Part shown: one piece after another, positions 51,824 through 59,535 of the stretch
Position numbering within the stretch: the stretch's first letter is position 1
Layout of the letters: every line of letters starts with the position of its first letter
Assembly: GCF_006716115.1 (NCBI RefSeq)
Contig: NZ_VFOO01000001.1
Location: forward strand, 2,790,001 to 2,854,000
Direction: 5' to 3'
DNA from: Subtercola boreus
GTDB taxonomy: Bacteria > Actinomycetota > Actinomycetes > Actinomycetales > Microbacteriaceae
Length of the DNA stretch: 64,000 nt
The notes under the pieces: generated by a model
What the model was told of the DNA's origin: nothing
The model's database searches: none
What the model saw: only the letters and a program-made list of their open reading frames with translations
Position numbers and translations under genes: made by a program

Positions 51824-51857
51824 GGCGGCACATCGGCTGAGCTCCTCCCGAATGGGA
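51785..51857. terminator. nested inverted repeat between convergent genes
   Basis: TCCCGTTCGGGAGGA (51785-51799) pairs with TCCTCCCGAATGGGA (51843-51857) with one mismatch. An inner perfect pair TCAGCCGA/TCGGCTGA (51812-51819, 51833-51840) lies inside. The left arm is within the end of the lipid-kinase gene. It probably ends transcription from both sides. No T-run is present. Confidence 0.6.
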
Positions 51858-51871
51858 ACGGGAGCGCACCG

Positions 51872-52318
51872 TCAGGCGAGCCGCGTTCCCTGATGGAAGA
51901 CGCAGCGGAAACCGGTCTCCGACTCTCGCCAGATCGAGGAGCGGCGGGTCAGGCCAGAGCCGCTTCGCAGCAGGTAGGTGAGCAGGTGGAGCTCTGGGGC
52001 GAGAGATTCGACCCGCGGGTCGGAGAACTCGTGCGCATCCAGCGTCGAGGACATGTCGAGGGTCGCGAGCGCCGCCACCATCTCGGGCCGCGACCACAGG
52101 CGCCCGGACTGCCCGATCTCCCGGAACTCCGGGTCGAGAAGCTGATCGACAGCCACGGGGTCGAGCCTCACAGCGGGGTCCAGAAGCCGCCGCTCGCAGT
52201 CGATCACGGCCTGCTCGACGTACTCGGCACGCGTCAGCTCGTCCACGTCACCCGCGGCAGCACTGCCCCTCGGCCGGGCCGGCGACTCGTGCGCCGGGAG
52301 CTCCCCACGTTCATCCAT
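51872..52318 (-). CDS. SnoaL-like/DUF4440 nuclear transport factor 2 fold protein
   Basis: 148 aa. The C-terminal 115 residues (VIDCERRLLDPAVRLDPVAV, LLDPEFREIGQSGRLW) match DUF4440 proteins, cone-shaped small domains that bind or modify small molecules. The N-terminal 30 residues are disordered. TACGGT (52325-52330, minus strand) lies six bases before the ATG. The function is unknown. Confidence 0.85.
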   Translation of the reverse strand: MDERGELPAHESPARPRGSAAAGDVDELTRAEYVEQAVIDCERRLLDPAVRLDPVAVDQLLDPEFREIGQSGRLWSRPEMVAALATLDMSSTLDAHEFSDPRVESLAPELHLLTYLLRSGSGLTRRSSIWRESETGFRCVFHQGTRLA

Positions 52319-52423
52319 CGATCAACCGTACGTCGCGGTGGGCCGACGCCGCCAGTCCCCCACCGGGGTCACAGCACTCGTTCGGTGGACACCGGAAGGG
52401 GTGTCGCACTGAGACCAGCGACC

Positions 52424-52437
52424 TAAGAACATTCTCA
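52424..52437. promoter_or_regulatory. candidate two-component operator, copy 1
   Basis: TAAGAACATTCTCA, preceded by CC and followed by C. A near-palindrome (TAAGAA/TTCTCA) about 100 bp before the secreted-protein gene at 52524. Shares 13 of 17 positions with copy 2, counting the flanks. Confidence 0.65.
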
Positions 52438-52523
52438 CGATCCGGGTGCGACACCCGCGGCGGCTTCGGGGACAATGGAAGGCAGGCGACCGCACCACAC
52501 ACGACCGTTCATCGGAGGAGACC

Positions 52524-52913
52524 ATGACCGCTCGGCCGAGGCGCAGGGTCGCCGGATGGATGATCGGCGGCGCCGTAGCGGTGGCCGCGGTCGTCGCAGG
52601 CGGGACTCTTGCCGCCAGCGCGCTCCAGGTGCGCGATGAGAGCGGCCGGCCGACGGGCATCAGCGGGGTGATCGTGCAGGTCGACGAGTCCGGTACGGCT
52701 GCGTCGCCCGGCACAGCCGGGCCGGGCGTGACGCCGACGGCGGTGCCGACATCCGCGTCGACTGCCCCGCCGACGACCGACGATCCCTCGGCCTCTCCCT
52801 CCCCGACCGGCGCGACCACCGTTCCCGATCCCGTGCCCGTGGTCGTCGACGACCACGGCGGTCAGAACGGGAAGAGCGGTGGCGGCGGCGGAGGGCACGG
52901 CAGTGACGGCTGA
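52524..52913 (+). CDS. small exported Pro/Thr/Gly-rich protein
   Basis: 129 aa. One N-terminal helix (about residues 11-33) acts as signal or anchor. A short ordered segment with GVIVQVDESG follows, then a Thr/Ser/Pro-rich stretch (about 60-105), then VVVDDHGG and a Gly-rich end GGGGGGHGSDG. GGAGGAG lies four bases before the ATG. It is the first of two related-looking secreted proteins next to a two-component system, and its upstream region carries the shared operator. The function is unknown. Confidence 0.7.
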   Translation: MTARPRRRVAGWMIGGAVAVAAVVAGGTLAASALQVRDESGRPTGISGVIVQVDESGTAASPGTAGPGVTPTAVPTSASTAPPTTDDPSASPSPTGATTVPDPVPVVVDDHGGQNGKSGGGGGGHGSDG

Positions 52914-52941
52914 GGGCAGCACGCCTCTCCCAGCCGCAACC

Positions 52942-52955
52942 TAAGAGGCCTCTCA
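52942..52955. promoter_or_regulatory. candidate two-component operator, copy 2
   Basis: TAAGAGGCCTCTCA, again preceded by CC and followed by C. Near-palindrome TAAGAG/CTCTCA about 100 bp before the gene at 53056. A -10-like TTAGAA lies at 52975-52980, 20 bases downstream. Confidence 0.65.
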
Positions 52956-53055
52956 CCGTGAACTTGGAGGCAGCTTAGAACCCGTCGTCAGACTGAGGAC
53001 ATGGCAAATGCCAGTCACCACTCGCCGCTTCTGCGGCAGACGAAAGGTAGTCATC

Positions 53056-53475
53056 ATGTCCACTCGCACCTCCCGGCGCACCGCACTCCTCGCGACCGCT
53101 GCTGTGGCCGCCGCCCTGGTCGGCGGCAGCGTGAGCCTCGCCGCATCCGCGCAGGCCGCACCCCTCACCACGTCGAGTTCCGTCGGCCAGCGTGTCGGTG
53201 ACGACAACGCCCACGCCGACGACAACGGCGGGCTCCGCCACCACGGCCGCGGGGCCGACGACGCCGCCGGCCACGTACGTCACGGCGGCCACGCCGAACC
53301 CGGCGACGACAAGGGTGTGCACGCGGCATCCACTACCGTCTTCACCACTGCCGCCAGCACGGGAGTCGCCGCAGCCGACGACCACGGACGTCGGGGCGGC
53401 CACGCCGAACCCGGCGACGACCGCGGCGGTCGCCACGGTGGCCGCGGCAACGACGACGCACCCGGACACCACTGA
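53056..53475 (+). CDS. small secreted His/Asp/Gly-rich protein
   Basis: 139 aa. A clear signal peptide (residues 1-34, ending ASAQAA) is followed by low-complexity sequence rich in His, Asp, Gly and Arg. HGGHAEPGDD occurs twice, with HHGRGADDAAGH and HGGRGNDDAPGHH flanking. The composition suggests metal binding, but no fold is recognised. AAAGG lies 8 to 12 bases before the ATG. It sits between the other secreted gene and the convergent regulator-kinase operon. Confidence 0.72.
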   Translation: MSTRTSRRTALLATAAVAAALVGGSVSLAASAQAAPLTTSSSVGQRVGDDNAHADDNGGLRHHGRGADDAAGHVRHGGHAEPGDDKGVHAASTTVFTTAASTGVAAADDHGRRGGHAEPGDDRGGRHGGRGNDDAPGHH

Positions 53476-53563
53476 CCGGCACCGCACGCCAGAGGCCCCC
53501 GACGTCACAGCGACCCGGGGGCCTCTGGCGTGCTGCCGTCACCCGGTAGGCGCCGTCTCCGGG

Positions 53564-54220
53564 TCAGCGCAGCCGGTACCCCATACCGCGCACGGTCTCG
53601 ATGCGGGCGGCGCCGACCTTCTGGCGGAGGTAGCCGACGTACACGTCCACGACATTCGAGCCCGGGTCGAAGTCGTAGCCCCACACCCGGCTGAGCAGCT
53701 GCTCCCGGCTGAGCACCTGGTCGGGGTGTCGCAGGAACTCCTCCGCGAGCGCGAACTCGCGCGCGGAGAGGTCGACGAGCTGGCCGCCGACCCGCGCGCG
53801 GCGGGAGAGCAGATCGAGTTCGAGGCCCGGAACCGAGAGTAGGGACGGCAAGGCCGTCGCGGATTCCGCAATGCGGAGCCGGATGCGCGCCAGGAGTTCA
53901 TCGAAGCGGAACGGCTTCGGCATGTAGTCGTTCGCCCCGCCCTCGAGGCTCGCGAGCACGTCATCCGTGGAGGCTCGGGCGGTCAGGATGATCACCGGCA
54001 GCTTCAGGCCCGCAGCACGCAGGCGGCGCGTGACCTCGTGGCCGTCGAACCCGGGGAGGCCGAGATCGAGCACGAGCAGGTCGAAGTCGCCGGTGGAGGC
54101 GAAGTCGAGCGCGTCGGGGCCGGTGCGCACGATGGTCGTGGCGAATCCCGCCGACTTCAGGCCCTTCTCGATGAACGAGGAGATACGGTCTTCATCTTCG
54201 GCGATCAGGATGCCCGTCAT
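53564..54220 (-). CDS. OmpR-family response regulator
   Basis: 218 aa. The receiver domain has phospho-acceptor D52 (VLDLGLPGFDG), acidic pair in AEDED and conserved Lys in MPKPF. A C-terminal winged helix (about 130-218) contains SAREFALAEEFLRHPD and VVDVYVGYLRQKVG. ATG 54220 lies at the end of a long spurious upstream frame and overlaps the kinase stop by 4 bp on the same strand, so the kinase is translated first. It presumably binds the TAAGARnnYTCTCA sites. Confidence 0.93.
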   Translation of the reverse strand: MTGILIAEDEDRISSFIEKGLKSAGFATTIVRTGPDALDFASTGDFDLLVLDLGLPGFDGHEVTRRLRAAGLKLPVIILTARASTDDVLASLEGGANDYMPKPFRFDELLARIRLRIAESATALPSLLSVPGLELDLLSRRARVGGQLVDLSAREFALAEEFLRHPDQVLSREQLLSRVWGYDFDPGSNVVDVYVGYLRQKVGAARIETVRGMGYRLR

Positions 54221-55743
54221 GGCTGCTCCTCGCGGTTCGGGGTGGCTGGCGCGCTGGCCGGCAGCACCGGCAGCACCGGCAGCACCGGCAGCACCGGCAG
54301 CACTATCGTGAACCGGGCGCCGACCCCCGGCTCTGACTCGAGTTCGACCCGCCCGCCGTGCGCCGCGGCGATGTTCGCCACGATCGCCAACCCGAGCCCG
54401 GAGCCCCGCAGACCCCGGCCCTTCGCCGCCGGACCCCGCTGGAAGCGATCGAAGATGCGCGCCTGGGCGTCGGTCGCGACACCCGGTCCCGAATCGGAGA
54501 CCCAGAGCCGCAGCTCCCGGGCAGCCGGGTCGACCGCGCTGCCGAGCTCGATGCGCTGCCGGGCATCCGGAACCGTGGAACCGCCGTGGGTCACGGCATT
54601 CGCCGCCAGCTGCAGCATCGCCTGCGTGAGACGGTCGGCGTCGAGGGGGGTCACGACGTCGGCACGCGCGACCACGATCCACTGCCTGTCGGCGAGGGCG
54701 CGCGCCTTGGCGTGGATGCGATCCGTCAGCTCCCCGACGTCGACAGGGGCGAGTTCGAGCGCCTGGAGTCGACCGGAGTCGGCCAGCTGGGTGAGGCCCT
54801 GCACGAGTCCGCTCATGCGGTCGACCTCGTCGACAGCGAGGTCGCGGCTGGCGACCACGTCGGCCGGGTCTCCGGTGTCCATGAGTTCCAGGTGGCCGCG
54901 CACGATGGTGAGTGGGGTCTTCAGTTCGTGGCCGACGTCGTCGAGCAGCCGGCGCTGGTCGTCGAGGGCGCCCTCCAGGCGGTCGAGCATCCCGTTGACT
55001 GTCGTGGTCAGGGCCGACACGTCGTCGTTGCCCCGCACCGGTATGCGCTCGCGGAGGTCGGATCCGGTGATGCGGTTCGCGGCATCGGTGAGGGAGCGGA
55101 TCGGGCGGAGCAGCCGGCCCGCCACGAACCAGCCGACCAGCGCGACGACCACCAGTGCAGCCGCGGCAACCACCGCGTAGGTCGTGAAGGCCCCGGTCAG
55201 CGGCGCGAGTTCACGGTCGAGGTCGACGGCGATCACGAAGACGCCGGTGCGAGCATCCGTCGAGACGGTGACCGGGGCCGCGATGTAGCGGAGGGTGCCG
55301 AAGTCGGCCGGAGTCGCCGGGCCGGGATCGAACGTGCCGCGCACGACCCCATTCGCCCCGGTCTCCCGGGTGACGCGGTCGACGAGCGCGGCGCTCCGGT
55401 CGAGCCGGAAGTCGACGCTTCCGCCCGGTGACAGCGCGGCGACACCGTCGATGATCGCGAGGCTCGACTCGTTCGCTCCGGGCCGGAGGCGCTGGATGAT
55501 CGCCGTCAGCGCCTCGTCGAGAGTGCCGGCCGCAGACTCCGTCGCCACGGACTGCGCATCGGCGACGAGCGAGGCGAGCCGGTCATCCACCGCCGACAGG
55601 ATGCGTTCGCGCTGCAGGAGGTAGGCGGTTCCGCCCGCGGCGACCATGCCTGCCGCCGTGACGAGCAGGAGGGTGGCGAGGATGCGCACGCGCACCGAGA
55701 CGCCGAACCCCGCCGCCCGCTGCGGGATCGGGGAGTCGGCCAT
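54217..55743 (-). CDS. sensor histidine kinase
   Basis: 508 aa. TM1 (about 20-43), an extracytoplasmic sensor region (44-185), TM2 (186-208), HAMP, H-box GHELKTPLT with H272, and an ATPase domain (DSGPGV, GSGLGLAIV). It should sense an external signal and phosphorylate the adjacent regulator. The C-terminus is a VLP tripeptide repeat made by five 9-bp units at 54260-54304. CATAAT (50-55 of 55700s, minus strand) lies six bases before the ATG, a leaderless promoter. Confidence 0.93.
   Translation of the reverse strand: MADSPIPQRAAGFGVSVRVRILATLLLVTAAGMVAAGGTAYLLQRERILSAVDDRLASLVADAQSVATESAAGTLDEALTAIIQRLRPGANESSLAIIDGVAALSPGGSVDFRLDRSAALVDRVTRETGANGVVRGTFDPGPATPADFGTLRYIAAPVTVSTDARTGVFVIAVDLDRELAPLTGAFTTYAVVAAAALVVVALVGWFVAGRLLRPIRSLTDAANRITGSDLRERIPVRGNDDVSALTTTVNGMLDRLEGALDDQRRLLDDVGHELKTPLTIVRGHLELMDTGDPADVVASRDLAVDEVDRMSGLVQGLTQLADSGRLQALELAPVDVGELTDRIHAKARALADRQWIVVARADVVTPLDADRLTQAMLQLAANAVTHGGSTVPDARQRIELGSAVDPAARELRLWVSDSGPGVATDAQARIFDRFQRGPAAKGRGLRGSGLGLAIVANIAAAHGGRVELESEPGVGARFTIVLPVLPVLPVLPVLPASAPATPNREEQP
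54260..54304. repeat. five-copy 9-bp tandem repeat in kinase gene
   Basis: GGCAGCACC repeated five times (the last ends in T). It encodes alternating VLP tripeptides at the kinase C-terminus just before the stop, so copy-number change would alter only the tail length. Confidence 0.85.
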
Positions 55744-55788
55744 CTGCCCATTATGGTTCGCGTGACGCGGCGCGGGGCGATCGGGGCG

Positions 55789-55802
55789 TGAGAGTGTTCT
55801 TA
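55789..55802. promoter_or_regulatory. candidate two-component operator, copy 3
   Basis: Minus-strand TAAGAACACTCTCA (plus strand TGAGAGTGTTCTTA). It lies about 46 bases before the kinase ATG and upstream of CATAAT (55750-55755), a position suited to an OmpR-type activator. It matches copy 1 except at one position of the 14-base core. Confidence 0.7.
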
Positions 55803-55864
55803 TCGCGGGCGGCGCGCGCGCAAGGGGTGTCCACCGCCCGGATGCGCCGGGTAGCGTCGGGGAC

Positions 55865-56101
55865 ATGAACGCATCAGACATCCGCTGGAACGACGAAGCC
55901 CGCGCCAAAGTCCTCTCCGACTCCGACAACGTGCTGCGTGAAGCCGTGGTCGACCTGAACGGGAGCATGCAGGGCAAGCCCTCCGACGAGATCTACGCCG
56001 CCCTGAACGAGCGCCTCAAGGACCGGTTCATCGACTACGAGCCCGGCCCGGATGTGCGGAAGTACGCCGACGCGATCGCGGCCGGCCAGATCGAGGCGTA
56101 G
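55865..56101 (+). CDS. conserved small hypothetical protein
   Basis: 78 aa, soluble, mostly helical: NASDIRWNDEARAKVLSDSD, then GKPSDEIYAALNERLKDRF and a GPDVRKYADAIAAGQIEA end. No domain is recognised. TAGCGT (55852-55857) lies seven bases before the ATG, so it is probably leaderless. Divergent from the kinase operon. Confidence 0.75.
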   Translation: MNASDIRWNDEARAKVLSDSDNVLREAVVDLNGSMQGKPSDEIYAALNERLKDRFIDYEPGPDVRKYADAIAAGQIEA

Positions 56102-56229
56102 CCGGGCTCTCTGCCTCGTTGCGGAGAAGCCTCACCTGTGGGAACAGGCATTTCTGGACCCAGTCTGAATTGTGACGCCATGTAACGCGGGGGCATGCAC
56201 GCGGTCGCGTCGTCGCTCAGTATGACTAC

Positions 56230-57618
56230 ATGACCAAGCAGATCCGCTTCAATGCCTTCGACATGAACTGTGTCGCCCACCAGTCGTCGGGCATGTGGCG
56301 CCACCCCCAGGACCAGAGCTGGCGCTACAAGGAGCTCTCCTATTGGACGGAGCTGGCGAAGCTGCTGGAGCGCGGCAGGTTCGACGGCATCTTCATCGCC
56401 GATGTGCTCGGCACGTACGACGTGTACGGCGGGTCGAACGAGGCGGCGATCCGGCACGGTGCGCAGGTGCCGGTGAACGACCCGATCCTGCTGGTCAGCG
56501 CGATGGCAGCGGTGACCGAGAACCTCGGTTTCGGCATCACCGCCGGCACGGCCTACGAGCATCCGTACCCCTTCGCGCGCCGCATGTCGACGCTCGACCA
56601 CCTGACGAAGGGCCGCGTCGGCTGGAACGTCGTCACCGGCTATCTGCCGAGCGCTGCCCGCAACATGGGCCACGACGACCAGCTCGAACACGACGACCGG
56701 TACGACGTCGCCGACGAGTACCTCGAGGTGCTGTACAAGCTGTGGGAGGGCTCGTGGGAGGACGACGCCGTCATCCGCAACCGTGAGACGGGTGTGTTCA
56801 CCGACCCATCGAAGGTGCACGAGATCGGGCACTACGGCAAGAACTACACGGTCCCGGGCATCCACCTGTCTGAGCCGTCGACGCAGCGCACGCCCGTGAT
56901 CTACCAGGCCGGGGCCTCGCCCCGCGGCATCCAGTTCGCCGCCGGCAACGCCGAGGCGATCTTCGTGGCCGCCTCGACGAAGGCGGGGCTGAAGGAGACG
57001 GTCGGGAAGATCCGCGACGCGCTCGAAGCCGCCGGCCGCGACCGGTATTCGGCGAAGATCTACACGCTGCTCACGATCATCACCGACGAGACCAGTGAGA
57101 AGGCCCACGCCAAGCACCAGGACTATCTCTCCTACGCCAGCGAAGAGGGCGCCCTCGTCTTCATGTCGGGCTGGATGGGCATCGACCTGTCGCAGTACGA
57201 CCTCGACGAGCCGATCGGCAATGTGAAGAGCAACGCGATCCAGTCGGCCGTGGCGAACTTCCAGGGTGCGAACGAAGACGGCGGCGAGTGGAAAGTGCGC
57301 GACATCGCCAAACTCGGGGCGATCGGCGGGCTCGGCCCGTTCATCGTGGGGTCGCCCACCGAAGTGGCCGACCACCTGCAGGAATGGGTGGAGGACACCG
57401 ACGTCGACGGCTTCAACCTCGCCTACGCGATCACGCCCGGCACGTTCGAAGACGTGGTCGAGTTCATCATTCCCGAACTGCAGGCGCGCGGCGCGTACCC
57501 GACCGAGTACGTTTCGGGAACCCTGCGGAACAAGCTGCACGGGCGTGGCGACCGCCTGCCCTCGGAGCATCTCGGTGCCCAGTACCGGGTGGGCCAACCC
57601 GTCTCCGTCGGGTCGTGA
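56230..57618 (+). CDS. LLM-class flavin monooxygenase (NtaA/SnaA/DszA type)
   Basis: 462 aa TIM-barrel enzyme. Features: KQIRFNAFDMNCVAHQSSGM, FIADVLGTYDVYGGS, RVGWNVVTGY and AEAIFVAASTKAG. The branch includes nitrilotriacetate, sulfone and thiophene monooxygenases that use FMNH2 from a separate reductase. No reductase gene is adjacent. The neighbouring MetNIQ importer suggests it acts on an organosulfur compound for sulfur supply. The exact substrate is unknown. Confidence 0.88.
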   Translation: MTKQIRFNAFDMNCVAHQSSGMWRHPQDQSWRYKELSYWTELAKLLERGRFDGIFIADVLGTYDVYGGSNEAAIRHGAQVPVNDPILLVSAMAAVTENLGFGITAGTAYEHPYPFARRMSTLDHLTKGRVGWNVVTGYLPSAARNMGHDDQLEHDDRYDVADEYLEVLYKLWEGSWEDDAVIRNRETGVFTDPSKVHEIGHYGKNYTVPGIHLSEPSTQRTPVIYQAGASPRGIQFAAGNAEAIFVAASTKAGLKETVGKIRDALEAAGRDRYSAKIYTLLTIITDETSEKAHAKHQDYLSYASEEGALVFMSGWMGIDLSQYDLDEPIGNVKSNAIQSAVANFQGANEDGGEWKVRDIAKLGAIGGLGPFIVGSPTEVADHLQEWVEDTDVDGFNLAYAITPGTFEDVVEFIIPELQARGAYPTEYVSGTLRNKLHGRGDRLPSEHLGAQYRVGQPVSVGS

Positions 57619-57622
57619 CCTC

Positions 57623-58699
57623 GTGATCGCGCTCGAGAAGCTCACGAAGGTCTACGGGCAGGGTCCGTCGGCGGTCACCGTGCTCGACAACCTCGACTTC
57701 AGCGTCGCCGCGGGCGAGATCTTCGCGGTCGTCGGGCCGAGCGGGGCCGGCAAGTCGACCCTTGCACAGTGCGTGAACCTGCTGGAGCGGCCCACCTCGG
57801 GGTCGGTCGTGGTGAACGGCGAGAACCTGTCCTCGCTGTCGGAGGAGAAGCTCCGGATCGCGCGCCGCCGCATCGGCACGATCTTCCAGTCCGACGGGCT
57901 GTTCAGCCGGCGCACGGCCGCTGCGAATGTCGCTCTGCCGCTCAGTTATCTCGGTGTGACGGCGCGTGAGTCGAAGAAGCGCGTCGCCGAACTGCTCGAT
58001 CGGGTCGGGCTGACTTCCCGTTCCAACTACTACCCGCACGAGCTCTCCGGCGGCCAGCGCCAGCGGGTCGGGATCGCCCGGGCCCTCGCCCTCCGCCCCA
58101 CGATCCTGCTCGCCGACGAGGCGACCTCGGGGCTCGACCCCGAGTCGACGACCTCGATCACGACCCTGCTGAAAGAACTGCGCGACGACCTCGGCCTCTC
58201 CATCTTGTTCATCACGCACGAGATGGAGACGGTGCTGAAGGTCGCGGACTCCGTCGCGCGGCTCGACCACGGGCACATCGTCGAGTCGGGGCGGGTCGTC
58301 GACCTGCTGCGCGACGCGTCGTCGCCGCTCGGGCGCGCGCTGAACCCGGTGCGGGTGCCGCTCGTCGGTGCTTCTGACGAAAACGCCTGGGTCGTCAGCT
58401 ACACGTCGTCGGAGGTGCCGACCGACTGGGTCACGCGCCTCTCCGGCACCCTGTCGACACCGGTGTCGCTGCTCGGCGCGTCGATCGAGACGGTGAACGG
58501 TTCGGTCGTCGGCAACGCGACGATCGGGCTGCGGTCATCAGACGCGGCGGCCGTCGTGGCTGCGGCTGCGGCGCTGGGTCTGGATGCCCGGCCGGGCGTC
58601 CACGGCGTCGAAGCGTCGCCCGGGAAGGCGGCCGACCGCGCTCCCGGGAAGGCGGCAGACCGCACTCCCGATCGCGAGCCGGCGGAGGTCGCAGCATGA
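57623..58699 (+). CDS. metN: methionine ABC transporter, ATP-binding protein
   Basis: 358 aa. Walker [10 protein letters not shown] (about residues 34-42), signature [14 protein letters not shown], Walker B ILLADEATSGLD, then a C-terminal NIL domain (about 265-335) that senses methionine in E. coli MetN. The tail has a PGKAADR duplication. GTG 57623 lies five bases after the monooxygenase stop, and the permease start overlaps its end by 4 bp. Confidence 0.93.
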   Translation: MIALEKLTKVYGQGPSAVTVLDNLDFSVAAGEIFAVVGPSGAGKSTLAQCVNLLERPTSGSVVVNGENLSSLSEEKLRIARRRIGTIFQSDGLFSRRTAAANVALPLSYLGVTARESKKRVAELLDRVGLTSRSNYYPHELSGGQRQRVGIARALALRPTILLADEATSGLDPESTTSITTLLKELRDDLGLSILFITHEMETVLKVADSVARLDHGHIVESGRVVDLLRDASSPLGRALNPVRVPLVGASDENAWVVSYTSSEVPTDWVTRLSGTLSTPVSLLGASIETVNGSVVGNATIGLRSSDAAAVVAAAAALGLDARPGVHGVEASPGKAADRAPGKAADRTPDREPAEVAA

Positions 58700-59457
58700 G
58701 CGTGCTCGCGAACAACCAGGTGCCGCTGGCCGACATCCCCGCCCTCGTCCTGCCCGCGCTCGGCGAGACCCTGATCATGGTCGGCATCGTCATGGCGATC
58801 GTGGTGGTGGTGGGCATCCCGCTCGGTTCGATCATCCACAACCTGGCTCCCGGCGGGCTCTTCGAGAACCCGCCGCTGCACCAGGTGCTGAGCTGGATCG
58901 TCAGCATCGGGCGATCGCTTCCGTTCCTGATCCTGATGGCGTCGATCGTGCCGTTCACGCGGTTCATCACCGGCACGAACATCGGGATCGCGGCCGCCGT
59001 CGTGCCGATGTCGATCGCTGGGATCGCGTTCTTCACGAGGATCGTCGAGAACTCGCTGCGGAGCGTTCCGCCGTCGCTGGTGCGCGTGGCGAAGGCCTCA
59101 GGCGGGTCGCGGCTGCAGATCATCCGCACCGCGCAGCTGGCCGAGGCCGTGCCGTCACTGATCGGCGGGCTCACGATCAACACCATCGCGATGATCGAGT
59201 ACTCGGCCATCGCGGGCACGATCGGGGCGGGCGGCATCGGCTACGTGGCAGTGACCTACGGCTACCAGCGGTTCGACAACACCGTGATGGGCGCGACGAT
59301 CATCATCCTCGTCGCGACCGTGGCGCTGGTGCAGGTCACCGGCGACCGGCTGGTGCGAATGACCACGCCGCACGCGGCCACGGCCGGCGGGCGGCGGTAC
59401 GCCCGGCGTATCGCCCGGGCCGACATCGAGGCGGCGAACGCGGCTTCGCCGGCTTAG
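58696..59457 (+). CDS. metI: methionine ABC transporter, permease
   Basis: 253 aa with about five helices. Coupling motif VAKASGGSRLQIIRTAQLAEAVPSL, cut here as VAKASGGSRLQIIR, matches MetI. It should form a dimer with two MetN. Overlaps metN and is followed 78 bp later by the binding-protein gene. Confidence 0.93.
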   Translation: MSVLANNQVPLADIPALVLPALGETLIMVGIVMAIVVVVGIPLGSIIHNLAPGGLFENPPLHQVLSWIVSIGRSLPFLILMASIVPFTRFITGTNIGIAAAVVPMSIAGIAFFTRIVENSLRSVPPSLVRVAKASGGSRLQIIRTAQLAEAVPSLIGGLTINTIAMIEYSAIAGTIGAGGIGYVAVTYGYQRFDNTVMGATIIILVATVALVQVTGDRLVRMTTPHAATAGGRRYARRIARADIEAANAASPA

Positions 59458-59535
59458 GCGCGCGCTTCCCCCCTTCTTCTGTTCTCCCTCGTTTCTCCTT
59501 CTTTTCTCACAGCATCCACGAGAGGTACTACCCCC

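Noticed and set aside
56102-56229. Possible S-box/SAM riboswitch before the sulfur genes
   Set aside because: No conserved SAM riboswitch helices or terminator could be traced in the 128-bp gap.
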